Below are positions 1 to 8,900 of a stretch of 16,941 nucleotides of DNA, piece after piece. The notes under the pieces are model-generated. The model was not told the DNA's origin. It searched no databases and saw only the letters and a list, made by a program, of their open reading frames with translations. Source of the DNA: Carex sylvatica (taxonomy: Eukaryota; Streptophyta; Magnoliopsida; Poales; Cyperaceae); NCBI GenBank assembly GCA_964058845.1, contig CAXKVR010000411.1, positions 1-16,941 on the forward strand, given 5' to 3'. Numbering within the stretch: the stretch's first letter is position 1; the number at the start of each line of letters is the position of its first letter. The position numbers and the translations under genes were made by a program.

Positions 1-560
1 TTATAGGCTGCTAGAAATTGATAAAATAGAGATATATGAAGGTTGTATTTATGGAAAGCAAGCTAAAATACCCTTTCCCAAAGGCCAAGCAAGAAGAGCA
101 AAACAAGTTCTTGAGATAGTGCGTACTGATTTGTGTGGACCCCTGGAAACAACATCTTTAAGCAGTAGCAGATATTTTCTTCTCTTTATAGATGATTATA
201 GGAGGATGAGTTGAGTTTATTTCTTGAAAAACAAATGTGGAACTTTTGACCACTTCAAAAAGTTAGTTGAAGGTATTTGCCGAAAATCAAACTGGTAAAA
301 GAATAAAGGTATTAAGGTCAGATAGAGGAGGAGAATATCAATCAACGGAATTTAATTTTTTTTTTTTGTGAAAAAGAAGGAATACGCCACTAGTTCACCA
401 CACTTTATACACCTGAATAAAATGGAGTAGATGAGAAAAAAAATTAACATATGCCTAATTATGTAGGGCACGAAAAATACAACTGAGCTGACAAATGTGC
501 TGCTATCATACTGAACGGGACTTCAGAGGCTTATTTTATGATTTACAGCAAACCAAATAG
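1..560 (+). mobile_element. Ty1/copia-type retrotransposon relic (integrase region)
   Basis: A reading frame from about position 38 resembles the start of the copia integrase: a zinc-finger tail (CIYGKQ), then TDLCGP and a F-I-D-D-Y motif near 185-200, followed by a weak match to the S-D-R-G-G-E-Y block near 317-335. In copia elements this protein inserts the cDNA copy into the host genome. The copy is dead. A TGA interrupts the frame at about 209-211, where the family normally has tryptophan; the frame shifts before about 290; a poly-T run lies at 354-367; and further stops follow. Homology fades beyond about 560. The upstream part and both LTRs are outside the window or lost. Confidence 0.8.
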
Positions 561-1020
561 ATACTGTTGTTGTGTTATTTAATTAAAAATTAAAATCTGT
601 TAAGGGTTCGGATTGTTTTGGTTTGATGCTATTTTACAATGCAAGATTAGCTAAAAAGTGTAGGTTAATATGATTTTTTTTACCAGTTATTTAGGATACT
701 TCCTGGTTCTGTACTAATAATTGGTTGATTTGGTAGCAAAAGATAGTCATGACTCATGAGTTAAGCAATTGTACTGTAGATTCTTTTTCTTTTTCTTTTA
801 AATTCATGTACTTGTCGTTTTTATGAAAATGAAAAAACAAATAGTAATGCCATTCTTTCCAATTTATAAAACAATAAATTTCAGACTTATGATATTAACT
901 ATCAGTATAGTTCTAACACATTTATTAATTATTATTTACATAGCTTTCACTAGATAATAGAGAATGTACCTGTATAGTAATTTTAATCAGGAGAAGTGCC
1001 TACTGAGCGAAAGATTGAAA
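561..1020. other. AT-rich intergenic stretch, no gene seen
   Basis: No open frame of useful length and no recognisable repeat. It may be the continuation of the decayed copia element, but I see no protein similarity to support that. Confidence 0.5.
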
Positions 1021-1041
1021 GCTCAAGAAAAAATAACTTCG

Positions 1042-1127
1042 GCCCATGGCTTGATCATAAGTTCGTAACTAACCTCAAAGCATTGGGCCTTGATCCTTGG
1101 GCCCATGGGCCATGGCTTGATCAAAGA
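1042..1127. repeat. Short direct repeat with a GGCCC/CATGG core
   Basis: The string GGCCCATGGCTTGATCA near 1042 recurs as GGGCCATGGCTTGATCA near 1110, with TGGGCCTTGATCC and a palindromic GGGCCCATGGGCC between them. This looks like a local duplication. No function is evident. Confidence 0.55.
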
Positions 1128-1254
1128 TAGTAGCAACTAGCAAGAACAATGCAAACACTAGTACGACAGGATCTGTATCCTCCCATGTACCTAACTCAAC
1201 ACAATTGAAACGGACAGTACAGATTTATTCTCAGCCGGTCGGGATTCAGGATGA

Positions 1255-1596
1255 CAGAGAGGGCAGGATTATTTGTGCTTTGAGATGCGTGCCAATCCAT
1301 TTTCGGACCGTTTGATTCAATTCTACTCAGTCAGGTAACCTGAGGGGATACGAATTCAGTACGACATGGAGATGGCCATTTGGAATAGCGCAGAGGGTCA
1401 GTATTATTGTGCTTTTCAGATTCGTGCCAAGTTGCCCCTATCAGTTTTTCAAAAAAAAAAAAGAGATTCGAGCCAAGTTTTTTTTTTTGAAACACTGATA
1501 GAAGCTAGATTCGAGCCAAGTTAAAAGAAGAATCATGGACCGTTCAATGTCCATTTCAATTGCACCAAGTCAGGTAATCTGAGGGGATGTGAATTC
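1255..1596. repeat. Diverged tandem duplication, second unit interrupted
   Basis: Unit A (1255-1357) reads CAGAGAGGGCAGGATTATTT ... CAGGTAACCTGAGGGGATAC. Unit B (1391-1596) repeats both halves as CAGAGGGTCAGTATTATTG and CAGGTAATCTGAGGGGATGT. About 90 extra bases (1431-1520) separate the two halves of unit B, and they hold the small foldback at 1438-1501. The parent sequence is not recognised. Confidence 0.6.
1438..1501. mobile_element. 64-bp foldback (possible miniature element)
   Basis: The ends CTATCAGTTTTTCAAAAAAAA and TTTTTTTTGAAACACTGATAG are inverted repeats with one mismatch over about 21 bp. They enclose GATTCGAGCCAAG, which also occurs outside the element (1418-1431, 1508-1521). It splits a duplicated unit, which is consistent with an insertion. 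No clear target duplication was found, so it could also be a rearrangement product. Confidence 0.4.
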
Positions 1597-1623
1597 TACA
1601 GTTCACACTGTTGTACTTACGTC

Positions 1624-1729
1624 AAAATTTATACATTCATTTAAAATTACGGGACAAATTTTAAAATAAATTGTCCATACGAATTCCAATGTTAATGGAA
1701 CGGTTCTGACCAAACATCAAACTGAAATT
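1624..1729 (-). repeat. Dispersed repeat, copy 1 (partner at 15586-15694)
   Basis: Read on the minus strand, this segment matches 15586-15694 over its whole length. Landmarks are TTTGATGTTTGGTC, CCGTT and GTCCCGTAATTTTAAATG. Homology stops sharply at both edges. Two copies about 14 kb apart in opposite orientation indicate a repetitive element of unknown class. Neither copy has a credible coding frame. Confidence 0.7.
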
Positions 1730-1738
1730 AAATTATAG

Positions 1739-1747
1739 TATTACCTA
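1739..1747. repeat. Left 9-bp target-site duplication of the foldback element
   Basis: TATTACCTA directly abuts the left terminus. The matching right copy, TATTGCCTA, is at 2849-2857; eight of nine bases agree. Confidence 0.7.
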
Positions 1748-2848
1748 CCGAAATTTTTATAAATACCCAAAAAAAATATAAAATTACGGAATCTACCCAC
1801 TATTTGAATGAAATTCGAAAAATGCCCAATCCTGTTATCCAATAACCGGATTTGAGACAAATTTCTGGTCAATGGATTTCCAGACTCAAAACAATAAATC
1901 CGGTTAACCATTCACCAGAAATTTTTTTTTTTTTTTTAACATAATTTTTTTTTTAAACAGAATTTTTTAATTTTTTGTATTAAAATATTAGAAATGTTGA
2001 ATATATTTCTTTGAAAATAGATAGAATACAATATAATTTAATTTATTAGAAAGACTGCAACAAATAACCCGTATCAATATTTTTCAGGCCGAATTTTTCG
2101 CGGCTGTAAGAAAAATTAATATATTTCTTTATGTGTTATTGGAAAAAAAATAAAAATACTTAGATTCTGAGTTATTGATCCCGGTTCAAAAATCACTTCT
2201 AGGTAATCCAGAAAATATTGTGATCTTTTTAGTAAATTTAATTTATTAAAATTTGTATCTATTTTTGAAAAAAAACAAAAATTTTAATTTATTTAATGGT
2301 TGTTATTCAAAAAGAATTCTCAAAATAGATACAACTTTTAATAAATTAAATGTACTAGAAAGATCACAATATTTTATGGATTACCTAGAAGTGACTTTTG
2401 AACCGGGATCAATAACTCAGAATCTAAGCATTTTTATTTTTTTTCCCAATAACACATAAAGAAATATATTAATTTTTCATGCGGCCGCGAAAAATCCGGC
2501 CTGAAAAATATTGAACCGGGTTATTTGTTGCAGTCTTTCTAATAAATCAAATTATATTGTATTCTATCTATTTTCAAAGAAATATATTCAACATTTCTAA
2601 TATTTTAATACAAAAAAAAAATTGTTTTAAACAAAAAAAAAAAAAAACCTAAAACCGATGCACCATTTACCGGAGATGTGCCTTTTTTTTTTAAAAAAAA
2701 AAAACAAAATTTCCGGTGAATGGTTAACCGGAAATTTGTCTCAAATCCGGTTATTGGATAACCGGATTGGGCATTTTTTGAATTTCATTCAAACAGTGGG
2801 TAGATTTCGTAATTTTATATTTTTTTTGGGTATTTATAAAAATTTCGG
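1748..2848. mobile_element. Mutator-like foldback element (long-TIR, non-autonomous)
   Basis: The whole 1.1 kb is one imperfect palindrome centred near 2298. The ends CCGAAATTTTTATAAATACC and GGTATTTATAAAAATTTCGG are exact inverted repeats. Arms of about 520 bp stay complementary almost to a short loop near 2272-2310. The flanks are TATTACCTA (1739-1747) and TATTGCCTA (2849-2857), a 9-bp target duplication with one change. A 9-bp duplication with very long terminal inverted repeats is typical of Mutator-superfamily elements. There is no transposase frame, so the element is non-autonomous. The arms differ by small indels: about 35 bp is unique to the left arm near 1880-1915, and extra sequence in the right arm lies near 2650-2700. 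Confidence 0.8.
2744..2768. repeat. Nested perfect hairpin in the right arm
   Basis: AATCCGGTTAT and ATAACCGGATT form a perfect 11-bp stem with a 3-base loop (TGG). The counterpart in the left arm is 1828-1852 and carries one mismatch. It is thus a palindrome inside the large palindrome. Confidence 0.75.
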
Positions 2849-2857
2849 TATTGCCTA
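2849..2857. repeat. Right 9-bp target-site duplication of the foldback element
   Basis: TATTGCCTA directly follows the right terminus and matches 1739-1747 except at one base. Confidence 0.7.
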
Positions 2858-3690
2858 TCTTTGATAGCTGGAAAATAAAATGTGCCAATCTTTTGTATTG
2901 CCTATCAAATTAAATTATAGTATAAATCTCAAGCATGCATGAAAATTTATATGTTTATTTCTTGCAAACTCTTACCTGACGGAATTAGAAAAAAAAAAAA
3001 ATAATATAATCATGTGCTGCACCTTTCTTCTTTTAGGATAATTTGGCTTCTCAAATCCATTTTTATTATTATTTAAGTTAGGACAACTGTTTATTTTCCC
3101 TCGCTACCTATTATAGATATAGATATGTTTTGTTTTATTGATTGATTAATGCTCCATAAAACTTAAAGTTGAGTACTAAAGCTCAAATTTTCAATTTTAA
3201 GACTTCAATAAACGTAATCATTCCACTATATATGTTCCATTTCGCATACAAGTATATATTATATTTAAAGATTTTAAATGAGGTTTACGCTTTAAGAAAG
3301 TAAGAAGGGGAAAAAGAAAACGCTAAAATCTGTACAAACTAAAATTTTAGTAAAATTAAAAATAATGAATTTCAAAATTTTCAGAAAAAGCCATCCCAAA
3401 ACAAAAAAAGAATAAATAGAAGCAAAATAAATTTTATTCCAGCTTTATTTTTTATTTTTTTCCAAGTCCCATTTTTACGGATTTAATGTTAAGAACTTTA
3501 AATTTGAAATTACATAGATAGAAAATTTTACAAACAGTTTTTTTTCTCAAAACTATCAAACAAAATACTCCTCTTCCAAACTTTTGATAAAATGCTCTTG
3601 TGAGTTTCACTTTTTCCTCTCACTTTTATGTAAAAGTCTATAATATTTTTTTATTTGTATAAAAACACTCAATGTATAATAACAAAATAT
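2858..3690. other. AT-rich intergenic stretch, no gene seen
   Basis: No supported gene. The motif TTGCCTATC recurs next to the foldback element (2851 and 2899), and the string AATTAAATTATAGTAT found just left of the element (about 1726) recurs at about 2906. This suggests small flanking duplications or a second insertion event. Confidence 0.5.
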
Positions 3691-3880
3691 CACTACCAGA
3701 GAAAAATACTTTACTATCGGTTGCAATCGCGTTCCGTCATCGGATTCCGTATCGTTGCTCATTGACTAGATAGAAAAAATATACACATATGTCATCGGCT
3801 CAAAACAGATAACGTTAATCAATATACTATCGGCAGCGCACGTTCAGCTCAAAACAGATGACGTTAATCAATGTACCATC
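3691..3880. mobile_element. CACTA-type element terminus with subterminal repeats
   Basis: CACTACCAGAGAAAAATACT at 3691 matches the usual start of plant CACTA (En/Spm) terminal inverted repeats. Behind it lie repeated TATCGG/CATCGG hexamers (about 3715, 3738, 3793, 3828), as in subterminal repeat arrays. A 34-bp direct repeat (3798-3831 and 3847-3880, three differences) begins GCTCAAAACAGAT and continues ACGTTAATCAAT. The opposite terminus and a transposase were not found, so this is probably a remnant or solo end. Confidence 0.5.
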
Positions 3881-4927
3881 TGACAATTTGGCATAAAGAG
3901 GAAGGATAAATGGATGAGACTATGTTGGTCATACTTTTCCCTGTTTTAATTTCTAGATTTAATCACTACCGCCTATTCAGTTCTAAATTTGTTTCTTAGG
4001 TAGTTCTGAGTGAAATCTGTTGTAATGCAAGGTACCTACGGGCTTTGAATGAATACAAAAAAAAAAAAATTGACACAAAACAAAATCATAGATGTGATTA
4101 ATTTTGGAAAGCCACAATAAATTTGACTCTTTGCTTGATTCGTAAGAGCGCTGTGCAAATCGGGTATTTAATTAGAAACACCAATGCTGATTTATATTCT
4201 CCTTTTTTTTTTTTTTGGGTAATCGATTTATATTCTTCTTGAAAGAGGGATGTAGTTTTATAGCGTTCTATTATTTTCAATTTTGTAGGTGTTTACTTAA
4301 AATCATATACCAGACCTGCATGCTGAGGCAGTTTTTTATTTTCTTAAAGAAGAGAAAATAGCTTAGACCTTTTTTTTTATTTTAAAAAAAGGCTGCGTAT
4401 GAGTCAATTTTGAAGGAATCAATTGGCATTTGGAGATGTTGCTTCTAATTCTTAGTAATTTGTAGTTTAATTATTTCAAGTGATTGATGATCTCTCAACA
4501 GAATTAGATCCTTTCTTTTTTCCACACAATTTTTTTTGCGAAAGTCAATGCTGAATAAATCATCGTAATAGTTGGAAGATGTTGCTTCTAGTTAAGTTTA
4601 TTAAGTTCTAATTTATTTTAATGATAATCTCTCAAAAGAATTTGTCAATACAGCAAAAATATAGTAAAAGAACTCCAAAAAAGAAAGAGAAAAAAAAATA
4701 GAGTTGTTCATGTCGGTGTTATCCAGTTTAATTGCGGAAGTCCCAGAGTGTTAGCATATATATAGTCATGTCGGAGTCACAAGGGAAATGGTAACAATTA
4801 ATTTCTTAGCTTCGTTTTACTATATTAAATAAATGTCTTATAAAAAAAAAGGGTTGCTAATTTCATTGAGAGCATTTTATTCTTGGGCAACTCTATATAT
4901 CCAAAGAGAATGTAGAAAGTAAACTAA
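3881..4927. other. Intergenic stretch with one imperfect direct repeat
   Basis: No supported gene; open frames here are short and low-complexity. A segment near 4430-4510 (GATGTTGCTTCTA ... GATCTCTCAACAGAATT) recurs imperfectly near 4575-4642 (GATGTTGCTTCTA ... AATCTCTCAAAAGAATT), about 140 bp apart. Confidence 0.5.
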
Positions 4928-4949
4928 TTAAATATCTGAAGGCATTTGT

Positions 4950-4964
4950 TGTGTGTGTGTGTGT
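4950..4964. repeat. (TG)n microsatellite
   Basis: About seven TG/GT units directly precede AATCGGGACC. Useful as a polymorphic marker at most. Confidence 0.8.
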
Positions 4965-5341
4965 AATCGGGACCGTCCAATTTGAATCCATGATAATCTA
5001 TTCAAAGTGGAGCTCACACATTCCGAGAGATTAATTCGAATCGCGAAGCAATACGGTCCCAATCCAAAACCCAAAGATTGGGTTACTGTAGGGGCTCTTG
5101 GGACAAAATAGTCCAAAAACAAGAGATTGACTTTGTATGGATGATGGATCAGTTTTATAAAAATAAAATAAAAAATAGCACAAGTATGGGGATAAATAAA
5201 ATGTAGAAGACTTCACTCGCAGCAATTTGGCAAAATAAAATAAATAAATGTGGAATACGTACTTTTGGACAACTGCCATGTAAAACCAGAGACGTTTCCT
5301 TGAAACCAATTCAAGTTGTCAGATTTCCTCTTCAGGCATCC

Positions 5342-5352
5342 TTTATATATAT
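5342..5352 (+). promoter_or_regulatory. Candidate TATA box upstream of copy 1
   Basis: The run TTTATATATATG is the best TATA-like string within 500 bp of the first start codon. A second candidate (CATATATATGGG) lies at 5538-5549. Nothing in the sequence decides between them, and transcript ends are unknown. Confidence 0.25.
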
Positions 5353-5786
5353 GACTTTCTTTCATGTTAAATACAACCGCCATATCAAAAGAGAAAAAAA
5401 CCAAAGGATAGACGGGTGTGCTTGCAAGCATACTCTCTATTGCTTAGCTAGGTTTTAGTTCGGTACAAGATTAATTGCTCTCTCACCTTTTGTTTTAATC
5501 AATCAATCCACTTAATGCTTGAGTATAGTGCATAGTGATCATATATATGGGTGTGCAAAATTTATAAATTATAACTCCATCCAGCAAATACCTTGGCATG
5601 TGGAGGAGTTTATAACTCTTTTTTTCTTTCTTTAATTTGAAATGCACTTTATGATCATGCATCTCTTCGCACTGCTTGTTTCTTGCTCATCGTTGTGTTA
5701 CATGTTTTGTAGTTTTTGACAATATTACTTTTTGTTTCTGTCTATTGTACTGAGATCATTTCAGTTAGCATCTGAATAGAATTGTA

Positions 5787-5975
5787 ATGCAAGCTACCAA
5801 TTCTCTTACCCTAAGAGGGGGTTATGTGCACCACTGCTCCTCAAAACTTCGCCCTTCTGTCTTGAGCTACTCACCGTTAAGACACCATAATTATGTTGCT
5901 CTCAGATCGTCTTCTACAGTTCTTAAAAGTTGTTTCACTTCCAATCAAGAATCCCACGGGAAACCAAGGAATGAG
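5787..5975 (+). CDS. Copy 1 exon 1 (transit peptide)
   Basis: 63 codons beginning MQATNSLTLRGG and ending KPRNE, with donor GAG|GTATGC. The high Ser/Arg/His content and the absence of acidic residues up to about residue 53 argue for an organelle-targeting presequence, as inferred from composition only. The 3' part (from about 5910) resembles 9973-10035 of copy 2. Confidence 0.65.
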
Positions 5976-8900
5976 GTATGCTAGCTTACGTAACCTGTCC
6001 TTCATTACATGCGCTATTTGTATTGGGCTGTTTCATCAAATAGGCCACGTGCGGTGTACATTTTGGGCATATTTTGTTTTATTTTGTTGCATATAATTAA
6101 AAGCTTAGTTTATCTTTAGTTTATGACTTTTAAATCATCTTATTTCATTTTCATAGTACATGGAGGAGGTCCTTAAATGGGTGACCTTGTCCCCCTTGAA
6201 TGAAGAGTATCCGGAAGAGCTTAAAAAGCTAGTTCCTATCTTCAGTGCAGACGGCTTATTTCGTTACCGAACGATTGTTCAGGTATTAGTTCTAAATTTT
6301 GATCATAGTAATCTATGAGTATATAATGGGGTGTTACTGCACCAAACTATTTGTATAATGCCAGATCTTAAATTGATTGCATATCATATATACCAGTCGC
6401 GCATAATATGTACTGAGTTTCAAATATGTTAATGGACTAATGTAAAACAAACGAAAAAAAAAGCTTAACAATAGTGAATTAAAAAACATGTATTGACATT
6501 TTCCAGCTTAATAAAATCATATTTTTCTCTCTATTTCACAAGTCATTAAAGGATGATAACAATAATTTCACAGCTTAATAAACATGTATTGACATAATTC
6601 ATGATTTCCATGATGGCAATATGCATGGGGTGGAGAAAGTAGATCACGTCAATGAAAGCGCCGTCATAAATTATCTCAAGGAGATAATCAAGTATGATGA
6701 GATCTCAAAGGTTAGTTCAATATTATTTGATGCCTTAGAACGTAACATATCCAATCTAAAGCCAAAATATAGTTGTTTGTCCCACAAGTTATTTCAGACG
6801 TCCAAACCAATCTGAAATGCAAAAAAATGACCCATTCAAATTGGATTTGATTTTAGTTCTCAAATCTGAAGTTCATAAACCAGCTCCCAAAAGAATACAA
6901 GTAACCTTAGAATTCTGTTGTGAACTCACTTAAAATTCCGTTAGTTCTTGTATTCACTTAAAATTTCTGATAGGTCCTACAAAATTATCAAAATACATGC
7001 AATTCGGAGGTGATTGAATTAGCATTTGGCATGATGCTAAAAAAAGCGATAAATAGTGTAATTGTTCCACGCATGACTGACATATGCAAGGCCTTGTTCT
7101 CCATGGCGGATGATAATCATGTACCGGTGAGTTCATATGGCCAAGTATTATTTGTTTTTTTGTTCCCCTGAATTTTTATGTTCTAATAAAAAAATTGGTA
7201 TCAGTTTCAATTTTTATTTTAGTTCAATTATACTTGCAAGTTAATTAACCTCAAAACTTCAAAATAAAAGCTAATATTCACTTATTTACGCTGGGACAAG
7301 AGTTGTTTTTGGTTGCGGAAAAACTAAGCGAGCAGGCCAAGCGCGTGAGCGAAATTGTTATTTTGGGACAGTTTAGGAGTGGAGGTGACAATTACAATGG
7401 CGATAGATATTCATATGCTGAGATAGATTGGCGTCGTATTGATAAGGAATTCATTACTTCCTTGGGTTTAGAATTCGAGTCCAATGTAAGACAGTTTCTT
7501 TTACTCTCCTTAATTTGTCTTTTTATTTTCTAATAAAACTTTCTCTTTCTTTTGGAGTACGTGTTACAAAATACATTTTCAATTTGGCACAGTGTTCTTA
7601 ATTATGTATGCAGTATTTTCTAGTTGTGGTTGACATAAACTTGTAGTCAAAGTAAATTGAGGATATATATACAAAAAAAAAATTCCCTGAAGACTTGTGA
7701 ACTAGCTAGCTTGATAAAAATGCTTTAGTACTAGAATATTTTTAACAACGTGCATGGATATAATTAATTATTGTCTCAGGGATAATTATTTTTGTGGTCT
7801 TACCCAACATTAGTCATTCTTAATTTTACCCTCATCTTTAAAACAGATTCTTGTAGTATATCAATTTATACCTTGTAGTATTTTTCTGTTGTAACGTTAA
7901 TAATATACAAAGCTATTAGTCAATATCCAAAAATCACTTCAACCTTCTTTAGTTAATCAAATCACATTATTTTTTACTCATTCTGCTTCCTTGGCACCTC
8001 TCATAATAAAATATTATATTATTATTTCATGGTAGATGTTCACTTAGTTTTTCTTCTATGATCAACTTTTGTGCTCATATTTTAGGTTGACTCGAAAAAT
8101 CACATCAACAAGCTTATTTTGGAGGTGGTAAATTTCAATAAAATCCTAGTAGACTTTAACAATGAACTGCAGAGCAATATTTCCAATGGTTACTTCAAGC
8201 TGGTAAGGCCAGCATTATAATCTTATTCTAATAGTTTTATCAATTCAGAATTCTGTTTTAATTTAAATTTCATGATGGTAATTAAAAGAAGCCACATAAC
8301 TATTCAACTTGTTTCCTTAAAATTATAACACATGCACAGTTCTTAATTATGTATGCAGTATTTTCTAGTTGTGGTTGACAGAAAGTTGTAGTCAAAGTAA
8401 ATTGAGGACATATATAGAAAAAAGTTCAAAATTCCCTGAAGACTTGTGAAATAGCTTGATAAAAATGCTTAAGTACTATAATATTTTTATAAATGTGCAT
8501 GGATATAATACTACTGTCGGAATAACTACTTTCTCAGGGATAATTATTTTTGTGGTCTTACCAAACATTAGTCATTCTTTTACCCTCATCTTTAAAACAA
8601 ATTCTTGTAGTATATCAATTTATACCTTGTAGTATTTTTCTGCTGTAAGGTTAATAATATACAAAATAATAAATAAAACTATTAGTTAATATCTAAAAAT
8701 CATTTCAACTTTCTTTAGTTAATCAAACCACATTATTTTTTCACTCATTCTGCTTCCTTGGCACCTCCCATAAAAAAACTATTATATTATTATTTCATGG
8801 TAGATGTTCACTTAGTTTTTCTTGTATGATCAATTTTTGTGCTTATTATTAATTAGGTTGAGTCGGAAAATCACATCAACAAAATCCTGGTAGACTTTAA

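Noticed and set aside
2253..2864. Two open frames of 68 codons (2253-2459 and 2658-2864)
   Set aside because: They lie inside the palindromic foldback element, are low-complexity, begin or run through the inverted repeat and have no independent support as genes.
4928..5431. Three overlapping minus-strand open frames
   Set aside because: Mutually overlapping, short, rich in Phe/Ser/Leu from AT-rich DNA, and with no splice or homology support; they overlap the likely upstream region of copy 1.
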